Shown here in pieces: positions 12,669 to 47,500 of a DNA stretch of 47,500 nucleotides. The translations under genes were made by a program, and so were the position numbers. The notes below the pieces were generated by a model. The model was not told where the DNA came from. It ran no database searches and saw only the letters and a program-made list of their open reading frames with translations. The DNA is from Stramonita haemastoma (lineage: Eukaryota > Mollusca > Gastropoda > Neogastropoda > Muricidae): NCBI GenBank assembly GCA_030674155.1, contig CM060318.1, positions 2,051,684-2,099,183 of the forward strand, given 5' to 3'. Every line of letters starts with the position of its first letter. Position 1 is the stretch's first letter.

Positions 12669-12717
12669 AAGTAAATAATGAATACTTTTTTTTAAACAGA
12701 GGGAGCCTCCATTTTGT

Positions 12718-12800
12718 CAGCAAGTAGCTCAGTGATCAGATTGTGGTCTCGTGATGTGGAATATTTTTAGGCTGTGGGTTCAAGTCTGTCTGCTTGAGAG
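12718..12800 (+). mobile_element. tRNA-like SINE head fragment
   Basis: AAGTAGCTCAGTGATCAG fits a pol III A box. GGTTCAAGTC, about 45 bases further on, fits a B box. Arms do not pair well enough for a functional tRNA, so I read it as a SINE head fragment. Confidence 0.5.
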
Positions 12801-13139
12801 AATTGTTTTAAAGCCTTGGAGTCAGCATGGGCTTTGTTTGTCTCCATTCCCGTGGAAATTCTTCACGCACGTAACTATGTACAACAGGTTGCACATACGC
12901 TAAACGTTAGAAACATATTTTTTTCTTTTACTCTTGAGAATACGCCAGCTATGTCCGGCGAGGTAGACTATATGAATATACCTAGCATGCAGTCTTGCAC
13001 ATGGGTACTACTGGGCTCAAGTTGCCCAGGTTCAAGTTGCCCGCGGGAAGTTAACCTTTTTATCAGGGGAAATATCAGTTAGTCAAAAAGCACCACCCTC
13101 CCACCTTTTAATAACTCATCCTTGTTTCATTGAAATAAT

Positions 13140-13288
13140 TTTTCCCCATAGTCCGACATCAAATAGGCCTAGGCCTATTATGGAAACCTAAGTGGAAGGC
13201 GCAAAGCAAGACAGATAACTCAAGTGGACAGGCAAGAGTTGTGAGACGTTGTTTCTGGAAAAGGGCAGATCCAAACGTTCACAGCATG
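13140..13288 (+). promoter_or_regulatory. Possible upstream/5' UTR region of Ly6 gene 2
   Basis: About 150 bases precede the signal-peptide ATG. They include a GGCCTAGGCC palindrome at 13165-13174 and purine-rich sequence. I see no TATA box, and the promoter is inferred only from position. Confidence 0.25.
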
Positions 13289-13342
13289 CGAAAGTGGCAG
13301 ACGCACACTGTCGCTTTCTGCGTTCTTTTTGTCTGCGTATGG
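13289..13342 (+). CDS. Signal-peptide exon, likely Ly6 gene 2
   Basis: ATG in the context CACAGCATGC starts MRKWQTHTVAFCVLFVCVWG, a textbook secretory signal peptide: two basic residues, then a hydrophobic core ending in small or polar residues. A perfect donor, GGTAAGTT, follows at once and leaves phase 1. Ly6 middle exons start with two bases (see 5-172), so this exon fits the architecture of the upstream gene. An in-frame ATG lies at 13241, but the signal peptide points to the later start. With the terminal exon at 17184 it suggests a second Ly6 gene in tandem. The alternative is an unrelated secreted protein whose other exons I cannot see. Confidence 0.55.
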
Positions 13343-13784
13343 GGTAAGTTCAAATTTAGCAATGTTCTTTTTAGACACGCATCCGTCTTAAGCTTATACC
13401 TACACAAAAATCGGATCAATTTTTTGAAACAAAATGTCTGATAGAGCAAGAGCAGTTACAGTCGAGTGGCTCGTTGTCCTAGATCTATTTCAGTGGTCAG
13501 GCTTCGCCGACTCACTTGGCGTGCCAAAATTAAAAAAAAAGTTAAAGTAGATAAAATAGAGTACATTTCAACGACAAGGTTAGATATATAATAATGATGA
13601 TAATAGTAATGTAGTTGATTTAATGTTCTCATTTAAGTTTCAAACCCGATCTTGAATCCAGCACAGATTCAGATATTACGTTGATTTTTTCTGTCTGCCT
13701 GCCTGTCTGTTTATCTGTGTCAGTTTGTCTGTCTGTGTCTCATTACCACATGTCCTCAGCATCCCCCCCCCTCCCCAAAGAGAG

Positions 13785-13785
<1 letters not shown>

Positions 13786-13847
<62 letters not shown>
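13786..13847. repeat. (GA)n microsatellite
   Basis: Purine-only GA tract following a short C run. Confidence 0.95.
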
Positions 13848-13848
<1 letters not shown>

Positions 13849-13904
13849 GCAAATTTGCAAGTACTATTCACATTTCTAAAGAGCATCCAACCCCATAATC
13901 ATGT

Positions 13905-14070
13905 ATAGTTATACCAATAACAATGACTATGATAAAAATAATAATAATATCATCATAATGATAATGATAATTATAACTATTCTCTCTCTCGACGATGTTG
14001 ATGACAAAAACAAGAACGATGATGATGACAACGACGACGACAGTGATGATGATGACGACGACGACTATGA
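13905..14070. repeat. Degenerate ATG/GAC trinucleotide repeats
   Basis: Imperfect ATA, ATG and GACGAC repeats. The Asp-rich open frame is a repeat artefact. Confidence 0.7.
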
Positions 14071-14231
14071 CAAACAGCAAAAGACAGGCTGAATGACAAT
14101 AACAGAGGCGATAAGAGATAGGTTGTTCAATACACCTTTGGAAAAAGAGATGTCAAATCGCAAAAATTCATTAAGTAATTAAACAAGCTGGCTTTGAATC
14201 TTGTAAAATTAGATTGGGATTGGGAACAGAG

Positions 14232-14524
14232 GGGACGGGATAGCTCAGTGGTCAGAGCACTCGCTTTCCCTATGCTAAAGTTAAGCTGCATCGAGCGTGG
14301 TTACCAGTTGGATGGGTGACCGTTTGCGTGCCTTGGCTTCAGCACAGTACAGTTCCCCAGTTCACCCAGCTGTAAATGTGTACCTGCCCTCTTTAGGGTC
14401 AGGGAATGTAAAGCAGTGAGGGAGAGGAGATGGGCGCCGCCCTTCAATATGCTCGCCCCTAGAGAAGCTGAGGTCTCTGATGCCTCGCTCCCCTACGACC
14501 ACATAGGTTATGGGACACCTTTAC
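14232..14524 (+). mobile_element. SINE family A reference copy (tRNA A box + 5S block)
   Basis: Near-complete copy of about 290 bp. The head GACGGGATAGCTCAGTGG contains a canonical pol III A box (TAGCTCAGTGG), followed by TCAGAGCAC as in tRNA D arms. About 40 bases on, a block at 14278-14322 (AGTTAAGC, GAGCGTGGTTACCAG, TTGGATGGGTGACCG) matches the 5S rRNA internal control region in order and spacing. A family-specific body follows (CACCCAGCTGTAAATG, GAGGGAGAGGAGATGGGC, AGAGAAGCTGAGGTCTC), and the copy ends ATGGGACACCTTTAC. There is no tRNA-type B box. The 5S comparison is from memory. Confidence 0.9.
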
Positions 14525-14579
14525 TTTTTAAAATTAGATCCAGATTTTAGGAGCTCTGGAATATCATTCCATTTACGAA

Positions 14580-14584
14580 GATGA

Positions 14585-14628
<44 letters not shown>

Positions 14629-14680
14629 TGATAATAATAATAATAATAAAAAATATATAATAATAATAATAATAATAATA
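14580..14680. repeat. (GAT)n(AAT)n trinucleotide array
   Basis: GAT repeats to about 14626 run into AAT/AATA repeats. Confidence 0.95.
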
Positions 14681-14770
14681 AATGGTTGTGCAAGGGATCT
14701 TTAACATGTGGGAGTGTTGATAATCATAATAAGTATTAACTCAAGTAAACATATTCTTCAAAGAATGTGG

Positions 14771-14772
<2 letters not shown>

Positions 14773-14852
<80 letters not shown>

Positions 14853-14962
14853 AGACATGACAGAAATGACAGAAGTATCTTATTTCAGGACAGATAGCAT
14901 TACATATCAGAGAGACAGAGCAGACAGAGAGAGAGAAGGAGAGAGAGAGAGAGAGAAAGACA
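14773..14962. repeat. (GA)n microsatellite, interrupted
   Basis: GA tract at 14773-14852, then GACAGA-containing sequence and a second GA patch. Confidence 0.9.
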
Positions 14963-15086
14963 GACCAGGAGCAGAGATGAAGGAGAGCACGACAGACAAC
15001 AGGACAACAAAGACAGAAGAAGACCATCAAACAAGACAGAACTGATAGAGACAGTGGAAAATGACAGTATCTGGTTTTTGCTTCAG

Positions 15087-15195
15087 GTATCGCACGTGCT
15101 CGATTCCTGCTACTAATTGTAATTTCTTTTATCACAAATGTGAGGATTTCGCTTCCAAAAACCAAACTGCAAGACGCGTATCGACCGTGTGTTGT
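15087..15195 (+). CDS. Candidate diverged Ly6 middle exon (weak)
   Basis: A good acceptor (TTTTTGCTTCAG) ends at 15086. One frame reads YRTCSIPATNCNFFYHKC, then EDFASKNQTARRVSTVC. The last spacing (16 residues between cysteines, with an N-x-T sequon) resembles the end of the exon at 5-172 (15 residues, NRT). The frame is one base off what the signal exon at 13342 requires, the initial CxxC is not intact, and no convincing donor follows before a poly-T run. It could be a decayed or mis-sequenced exon, or chance. Confidence 0.25.
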
Positions 15196-15249
15196 GGTTG
15201 TGTTATTTGTTTTTTTTTTTTTTTTTGGTGGGTCGTGTTGCGACGGTTC

Positions 15250-15271
15250 ATTTGTGTGTGTGTGTGTATGT

Positions 15272-15321
<50 letters not shown>
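15250..15321. repeat. (GT)n microsatellite
   Basis: GT dinucleotide run with an ATGTGTATG start. Confidence 0.95.
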
Positions 15322-15322
<1 letters not shown>

Positions 15323-15465
15323 GTATTTTGGTTTGGTGTTTGGTTTTTTTGGCTTCAGGAATTTAATCATTGTAAGTGATAAATAGCAGAGAAAACCCTT
15401 TAAAATTAGTAACAAAAAATCTGATTAAAAACAAAAACAAAGGCTAGATAAAAAAAACAAAACAG

Positions 15466-15738
15466 GGGGCGGGAGAGCTAAGTTGTTAGAGCACATGCTT
15501 TCCCAATCGAGCGTGGTGACCAATTGGATAAGTAACCGCTTGAGCGTCTTGGCTTCAGGACAGTCCCCCCAGTTCACCCAGCTGTAAAGGGTACCTGCCC
15601 TCTTTAGGGTCAGGGAAGATAAAGCAGCGAGGGAGAGGAGATGGGCGCCGCCCTCAATATAGCTGGCCCCTAGAGAAGCTGGGATCTCTGATACCTCGCT
15701 CCGCTACGACCACATTGGTTATGGGACACCTTTACCTT
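15466..15738 (+). mobile_element. SINE family A copy, internally shortened
   Basis: The head GGCGGGAGAGCTAAGTTG is joined by an internal deletion to AATCGAGCGTGGTGACC. The first part of the 5S-like block is missing while the GGATAAGTAACCG end remains. The body and the ATGGGACACCTTTACC tail are complete. Confidence 0.85.
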
Positions 15739-15774
15739 CCTTTTTTTATAGAAAAAAATATTCAAACATTGTAA

Positions 15775-15945
15775 GGACCAGAGAAAATAGTCTGATCTTT
15801 GTAAGAAGGACCAGAGAAAATAGTCTGATCTTTGTACCAGAGAAAAGTCTGATCTTTGTACCAGAGAAAATAGTCTGATCTTTGTACCAGAGAAAATAGT
15901 CTGATCTTTTTCAGCACCAGAGAATTAGTCTGATCTTTCTAGGCA
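15775..15945 (+). repeat. ~26-bp tandem repeat, about 6 units
   Basis: The unit contains CCAGAGAAAATAGTCTGATC and TTTGTA. Units vary by small deletions (for example AGAAAAGTCTG). The array directly follows the SINE at 15466-15738. Confidence 0.9.
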
Positions 15946-15949
15946 CTTA

Positions 15950-16505
15950 TTCGCATAAGTACAATCTGGAAGCTTTACTGTGCAAGTTCTATAGCAGCTA
16001 TTGCCATGAAACTTTGCACATAGATGTAAAAAATGGCTTCTGATTGCAATAAGACTATTAGAAAATGTCTCATCTCTCAGGATTTTGGTTTAGGCAAGGG
16101 TAAATTTGATTATTTACATTTGTCAATATTAAGCTAAATTCTGATTGGTGTTGTCAGCAGCAGTGTGAATTGATATATAGAAATATGTGTTAATTGCACC
16201 CTTCTGCTCCTGTCCCTTGTATTTATTATAATTTTTACCTCAATACTTCATATCTTTTTAAACTGTAGAGTGTGCCAAGACATACCCGTTTTTCACTGCA
16301 ATTATTTGGTGAAAAAATCATCACAATTTTTTTTTCTCCATCATATTAACCATTGAAACTTTGTCTCTTAGCTTTAAATGATGTTTTCTACCACTGTGAA
16401 AACTTTCATGGCAAAACCTAAGTAGAACTTGAGATATAAAAATCAGCCCAAACGGACGCCTAGTCCCCCATTAACTTCCTTCCACTAAATAGTGACATCA
16501 GACAG
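15950..16505. other. Unassigned AT-rich sequence
   Basis: No coding signal or known repeat seen between the 26-bp array and the GT microsatellite. Confidence 0.5.

Positions 16506-16506
<1 letters not shown>

Positions 16507-16578
<72 letters not shown>
16507..16578. repeat. (GT)n microsatellite
   Basis: Perfect GT run of about 36 units. Confidence 0.97.
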
Positions 16579-16580
<2 letters not shown>

Positions 16581-16694
16581 CTCCTGAACTTGACCGCTTT
16601 GTAAGCCAACTTATCCAAAGGGCAGAGCAGCAAGAGGGATGAGGGGATCAGGGCAGTGACCATTGCTTTCCCTGCAGGGTTGTCAGTGAGATCA

Positions 16695-16885
16695 AGGGGG
16701 TGTCATGCATGCTGCTATCATGGAGGTGCATAAGCTTTGGGACAACTCAACAGGGGGTGTACTACTCTTTGCCTCCCACCATCATTTGTCCCAGCGTCAG
16801 CTAGGCTGGAGAGACACAGGCACCTGCTGTTGTGGTCAAGGATTTTAAGCAGCACCTTAAAAAATGACACCTGTAAAATGAATGA
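16695..16885 (+). mobile_element. Dispersed repeat family C, copy 2
   Basis: Shares with 6690-6890 the ordered blocks CATGCTGCT, GAGGTGCAT, AACTCAACAGGG, GTGTACT-CTCTTTGCC, GTCCCAGCGTCAGC and GAGACACAGGCACCTGC. It is diverged and unnamed. Confidence 0.6.
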
Positions 16886-17057
16886 AGCTCCATTGTGAGG
16901 TCCCAGTTTTCCCTTTGAGCCCAATTGGACACTCTTTCTGAGTAAGAACTGACAGGAGTCATAAAAAAACAACCCACTTAGGACTTTATGGAGATTCAAA
17001 CCCATTCCCCTCCAGCCAGGAATGAACCCCAGTAATCCAGTCCTCTGTCAGGTGGAC

Positions 17058-17165
17058 TGGTATGTGTGTGACATGACTGGTGTGTGACATGACTGGTGTG
17101 TGACATGACTGGTGTGTGACATGACTGGTGTGTGACATGACTGTGTGTGACATGACTGGTGTGTT
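17058..17165 (+). repeat. 16-bp minisatellite against a splice acceptor
   Basis: About seven units of TGACATGACTGGTGTG, one shortened by two bases. The array ends about 20 bases before the acceptor of Ly6 exon 2b at 17183. Confidence 0.95.
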
Positions 17166-17183
17166 GTGTTCTGGTTCCTGCAG

Positions 17184-17443
17184 TGCTGGGAACGGACGAC
17201 CAGCCGCAGATCATCCAGCGGATGTGCCTGAATCGTAACCAAGACTTAGGATGTGAGAAGCGGGAAATACGTCATTCCATCCGCAGTGACGTCTGCACAT
17301 GTGACACCGCTCTTTGCAACGGCGCTCCGGGCCCTCCCCGACCCCCCCTGCTTCTGAGCACAGCCCCCCACTGGCTGCAGCTGGCCTGCCTGCTGGCCCT
17401 GCCTGCCCTGCTGACCCACTTCTGCTCCCTGGCTCTGCTGTAG
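17184..17443 (+). CDS. Ly6/three-finger protein, terminal exon 2b
   Basis: The acceptor is TGGTTCCTGCAG. Two bases complete a split codon, then LGTDDQPQIIQRMC, LNRNQDLGC and SDVCTCDTALCNG supply cysteines six to ten of a Ly6 domain. NGAPGPPRPP follows, exactly like exon 2a (NGAPGPPPP). A long hydrophobic tail (WLQLACLLALPALLTHFC) then runs to TAG at 17441-17443. The small-residue site before the hydrophobic tail suggests GPI anchoring at the cell surface. Phase matches both the exon ending at 172 and a Ly6 gene beginning at 13289. AATAAA at 17781 and 17905 are plausible polyadenylation signals. Confidence 0.85.
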
Positions 17444-17582
17444 TGCAGGGAGGGCAGGGCAGTGCTCCGCGCCATCGCCACTGTCATGGGGCACACAGCA
17501 GGTCCTTCAACCAACCCCTCACCCCCCCCCCCTCCCAAAAAAACCAGCATGAGACACCAGATAAAAAAAGCCAACAAAGACA

Positions 17583-17656
<74 letters not shown>
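17583..17656. repeat. (CA)n microsatellite
   Basis: Perfect CA run of about 37 units. Confidence 0.97.
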
Positions 17657-17657
<1 letters not shown>

Positions 17658-17929
17658 AACGATCCTCTCCGAAGAAAAATCCAAAGAAAGAAAGACGTAA
17701 AACAACAGGAGCAACAAGAGCACTAACAGTGCCAGCATTTTTTTTTTTTATAGAAAAGAAGTCAAGTAACTGTATAACGAAATAAAAGAAAAGAAGAAAA
17801 AGGTGCTCATCCCTCCCTCCTTCCTTCCCTCCCACCCCTCCCCTCCCTGGCAGGTAAATTGGCTACATAGAGATTCTATTTAAGATATACCTTGAAAAAA
17901 AGAGAATAAAGATACAAACACATCATCCT

Positions 17930-17933
<4 letters not shown>

Positions 17934-17990
<57 letters not shown>
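17934..17990. repeat. (GA)n microsatellite
   Basis: Perfect GA run. Confidence 0.97.
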
Positions 17991-17994
<4 letters not shown>

Positions 17995-18190
17995 AATTCT
18001 AAACATATATATAACTTTTTGAGAGTTTAGTTGGCTCTCACTTTTCAGTTTTACGTTTTGTACTCGACCTCTTTTAGAATAGCAGTGACATGAAGACATT
18101 GCAAAGACCAGCAGAACTGAAGAACAAAGAAATCTTGGCAGTGAAGCTTTCTGTACTTTATACAAAATGTATGTCCTAGAAAATTTTAAC

Positions 18191-18519
18191 ACCATTTGTA
18201 TTCTTTGTTCACATTAAAGTTTTATGTGATCATCACTATGACATGTTTGTTCAGAGTGGTAAATTGTGTGTGGAGCCACACCATCAGCTAGTTACATTCA
18301 ATCAGGTCTGTGTGCATACAGACGACCTGGACAGTTTACAAGCCCAACGGAAACAAAGCCAGAGAAGGCAGGTATGAAAAGAGCGGTGTGCAGGATTGCA
18401 GTGCAGCGAGGAATATTGTTTAGTCTCTTTTGCAGTCGCTAGCGCCTTTAGTACTGGCAGGACGGTCGCGGATTCAAACTCCATGAGTCATAAGCTTTCT
18501 TTTTCAGACTCCAGCCCGC
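18191..18519. other. Intergenic sequence between convergent genes
   Basis: Falls between the Ly6 end and the OATP end. Nothing recognisable apart from an ATTAAA near 18214. Confidence 0.4.
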
Positions 18520-18775
18520 TCCTACCGAGGGTGAATTTGCTATGAGCTCTTTGGGAAGACTGGGACCACATAGTCGAGCTTCATCCATTTCACTGGTGCA
18601 ATTCTGAGAGTGATGTTAAAAAAATCTGGCCTGCTCTTACAGGAGTCTGTATCTCTTAGGCCTGTGTAGCGCCAGGATGCTGTATGATAGGGAACTTGGA
18701 AAACAGCCCTTCCAAGTAGCCTCAGACCAGGTGCATTTCCATAGAAGCAGCTCCATATCGTCGGCATCCCGAAAG
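18520..18775 (-). mobile_element. Dispersed repeat family C, copy 3
   Basis: Reverse-oriented. The complement reads ATATGGAGCTGCTTCTATGG, then GAAATGCACCTGGTCTGAGG, CTATCATACAGCATCCTGG and GAGATACAGACTCCTG, in the same order as the copies at 6690 and 16695. It lies just downstream of the OATP 3' end. Confidence 0.6.
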
Positions 18776-18994
18776 ATCATCATGGATATTTTTTAAATCT
18801 CTATTTCAGTTAACCTGGCGGCCTTGGTTTTGCTATCCCAGTCTCCTCTGTGCCTGTAGTGGGCTTGTGTCAAAGCCTGTCCTGCTATTTCCGCAAGTCA
18901 TTCCAATCTCTCCGCCCTGGCAATAACTAGATTCCTTATATTGCTTCCTAAGGGTCGGAAGTCGGAAGACTTCTTCTTCTTCTTCTTCTTTTTG

Positions 18995-19082
18995 AACATG
19001 GGAAGATTGTTTAACTGAAACTTGAACATGGGAAAATTGTTTAACTGAAATTTGAGCATGGGAAGATTGTTAAACCTAAAAA
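18995..19082 (+). repeat. ~30-bp tandem repeat, 3 units
   Basis: Units contain TTGAACATGGGAAGATTG and TTTAACTGAAA. The array follows a (CTT)n run and lies immediately beyond the OATP stop codon. Confidence 0.9.
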
Positions 19083-19154
19083 TTGTACATTTTTTCCACA
19101 GTAAAATACTGCTTATACGTAAACCTCCACAAAATATGCGTGTGGTCTTTTAGC

Positions 19155-46826
<27,672 letters not shown>

Positions 46827-46894
46827 GATGCTGGGGGTCAGTGTCGATGTCTTCAGGATCCTCCAGGTTACTGAGGGGGAGACACAGCAGTGTT

Positions 46895-47380
46895 ACTGTT
46901 AACATCAGTGCTGACTCTACTCTCCCCAAAAGTCCTTCGGATGAGACTATAAACCGAGGCCCCGTGTGCGAACGCACGCGCACGCAGAACATCTTGCGCA
47001 CACGTTAAATCCTGTTCCAAATTCGTCAGAGTTGGCCATTGCGTGCCGGTGGGAACAGATAACAAGATTTACAAAGCTGCAAATACACGGGGACTGGATG
47101 TAAAGAATCAAATGAGTGTTGTTCCATTATCCTCGCTGAGACAATAAACCGAATCCTGTGTGTTACACAAAACTATTTAGCGCATGTTAAAGAACCCACG
47201 GCAATCAGAGAGCTGCCCCTGGCAAAATTCTGCAGAAAAAAGCCACTCTGATGGGGAAACAAATACAGTTGCATGCAGGAAAAGAAAAGAAAGATAATAG
47301 GTGGCGCTGCTCTTGTGGCAGCGGCCCAATTTCGACGCAGAAAAATCTGCTGTGACTTAAAGTGGCGTAAAACAAACAAA
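46895..47380 (+). mobile_element. SINE family B copy with complete 3' tail
   Basis: The body (GTCCTTCGGATGAGACTATA, GGCCATTGCGTGCCGGTGG, GGGGACTGGATGTAAAG) is followed by a second part (ACAATAAACCGAATCCTGTG, AAAGAACCCACGGCAATC, TGGCAAAATTCTGCAG). The LINE-A-like tail ends TGCTGTGACTTAAAGTGG. The tRNA head is missing. It sits 25 bp from the OATP first coding exon. Confidence 0.9.
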
Positions 47381-47500
47381 ACGCAGCACACACACATATT
47401 TTGTCACTGGTCCATAATCTACAATAACGGACTCGTCTGGAAAGAAAGACCCCCTCCCTTGACACTGAACCTACCCCCCTTCCACCCTACTTCATATGAT

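Larger units (their letters stand above)
17444..18190 (+). other. Probable 3' UTR of Ly6 exon 2b with microsatellites
   Basis: Contains a poly-C run at 17522, (CA)n at 17583-17656, AATAAA at 17781 and 17905, then (GA)n at 17934-17990. The UTR extent is inferred; the signals are visible. Confidence 0.45.

Noticed and set aside
13241..13441. Full 66-codon ORF at 13241 as a standalone gene
   Set aside because: The part after 13342 follows a perfect splice donor; only the signal peptide before it looks real.
14278..14322. 5S rRNA gene
   Set aside because: Only the internal control region is matched and the flanks are SINE body; repeated in seven dispersed copies.

Overview
This is eukaryotic, intron-rich DNA from an invertebrate. 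A mollusc, probably a gastropod, is my inference. It rests on exon structure, on invertebrate-type gene families (a Ly6/three-finger protein and an organic-anion transporter), and on several SINE and LINE families that I associate with molluscan genomes. Under a tenth of the window is coding. Most of it is simple repeats, minisatellites and retroelement debris.

Left part (1-18 kb, + strand): a small cluster of Ly6/uPAR-like (three-finger) exons. It has a middle exon at the left edge (5-172), a terminal exon at 2492-2734, a signal-peptide exon at 13289-13342, a weak candidate middle exon near 15.1 kb, and a second terminal exon at 17184-17443. The simplest reading is two tandem Ly6 genes. Alternative terminal exons of one gene is the rival reading, since all junction phases agree.

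Right part (19-47 kb, - strand): one organic-anion-transporting-polypeptide gene (OATP/SLCO family), convergent with the Ly6 genes. Ten exons are recognisable: 46.6-46.9, 44.4, 43.1, 41.9, 32.1, 31.2, 29.6, 27.7 (Kazal domain), 24.0 and 19.3 kb. Two internal exons that the protein needs were not found: one between 41.9 and 32.3 kb, one between 23.9 and 19.5 kb. The phases of the other neighbouring exons agree. Four exons carry apparent single-base deletions (five in all). A near-perfect local duplication at 9.25-9.55 kb differs mainly by single-base losses. Uncorrected sequencing or assembly indels therefore look likelier than a dead gene, but the sequence alone cannot settle this.

Introns: the OATP introns hold nested transposons. 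A LINE is split by a TTAA-flanked piggyBac-like element next to a second LINE whose 3' end matches the tail of a SINE family. There is also a 540-bp fold-back element, a 37-bp minisatellite of about 42 units, and other minisatellites lying against splice acceptors. Family A SINEs (7 copies) combine a tRNA-type A box with what looks like a complete 5S rRNA internal promoter. Family B SINEs are tRNA-derived. Four copies of another LINE end directly in GATA/TATC microsatellites. I see no prokaryotic system, CRISPR array, rRNA gene or functional tRNA gene.
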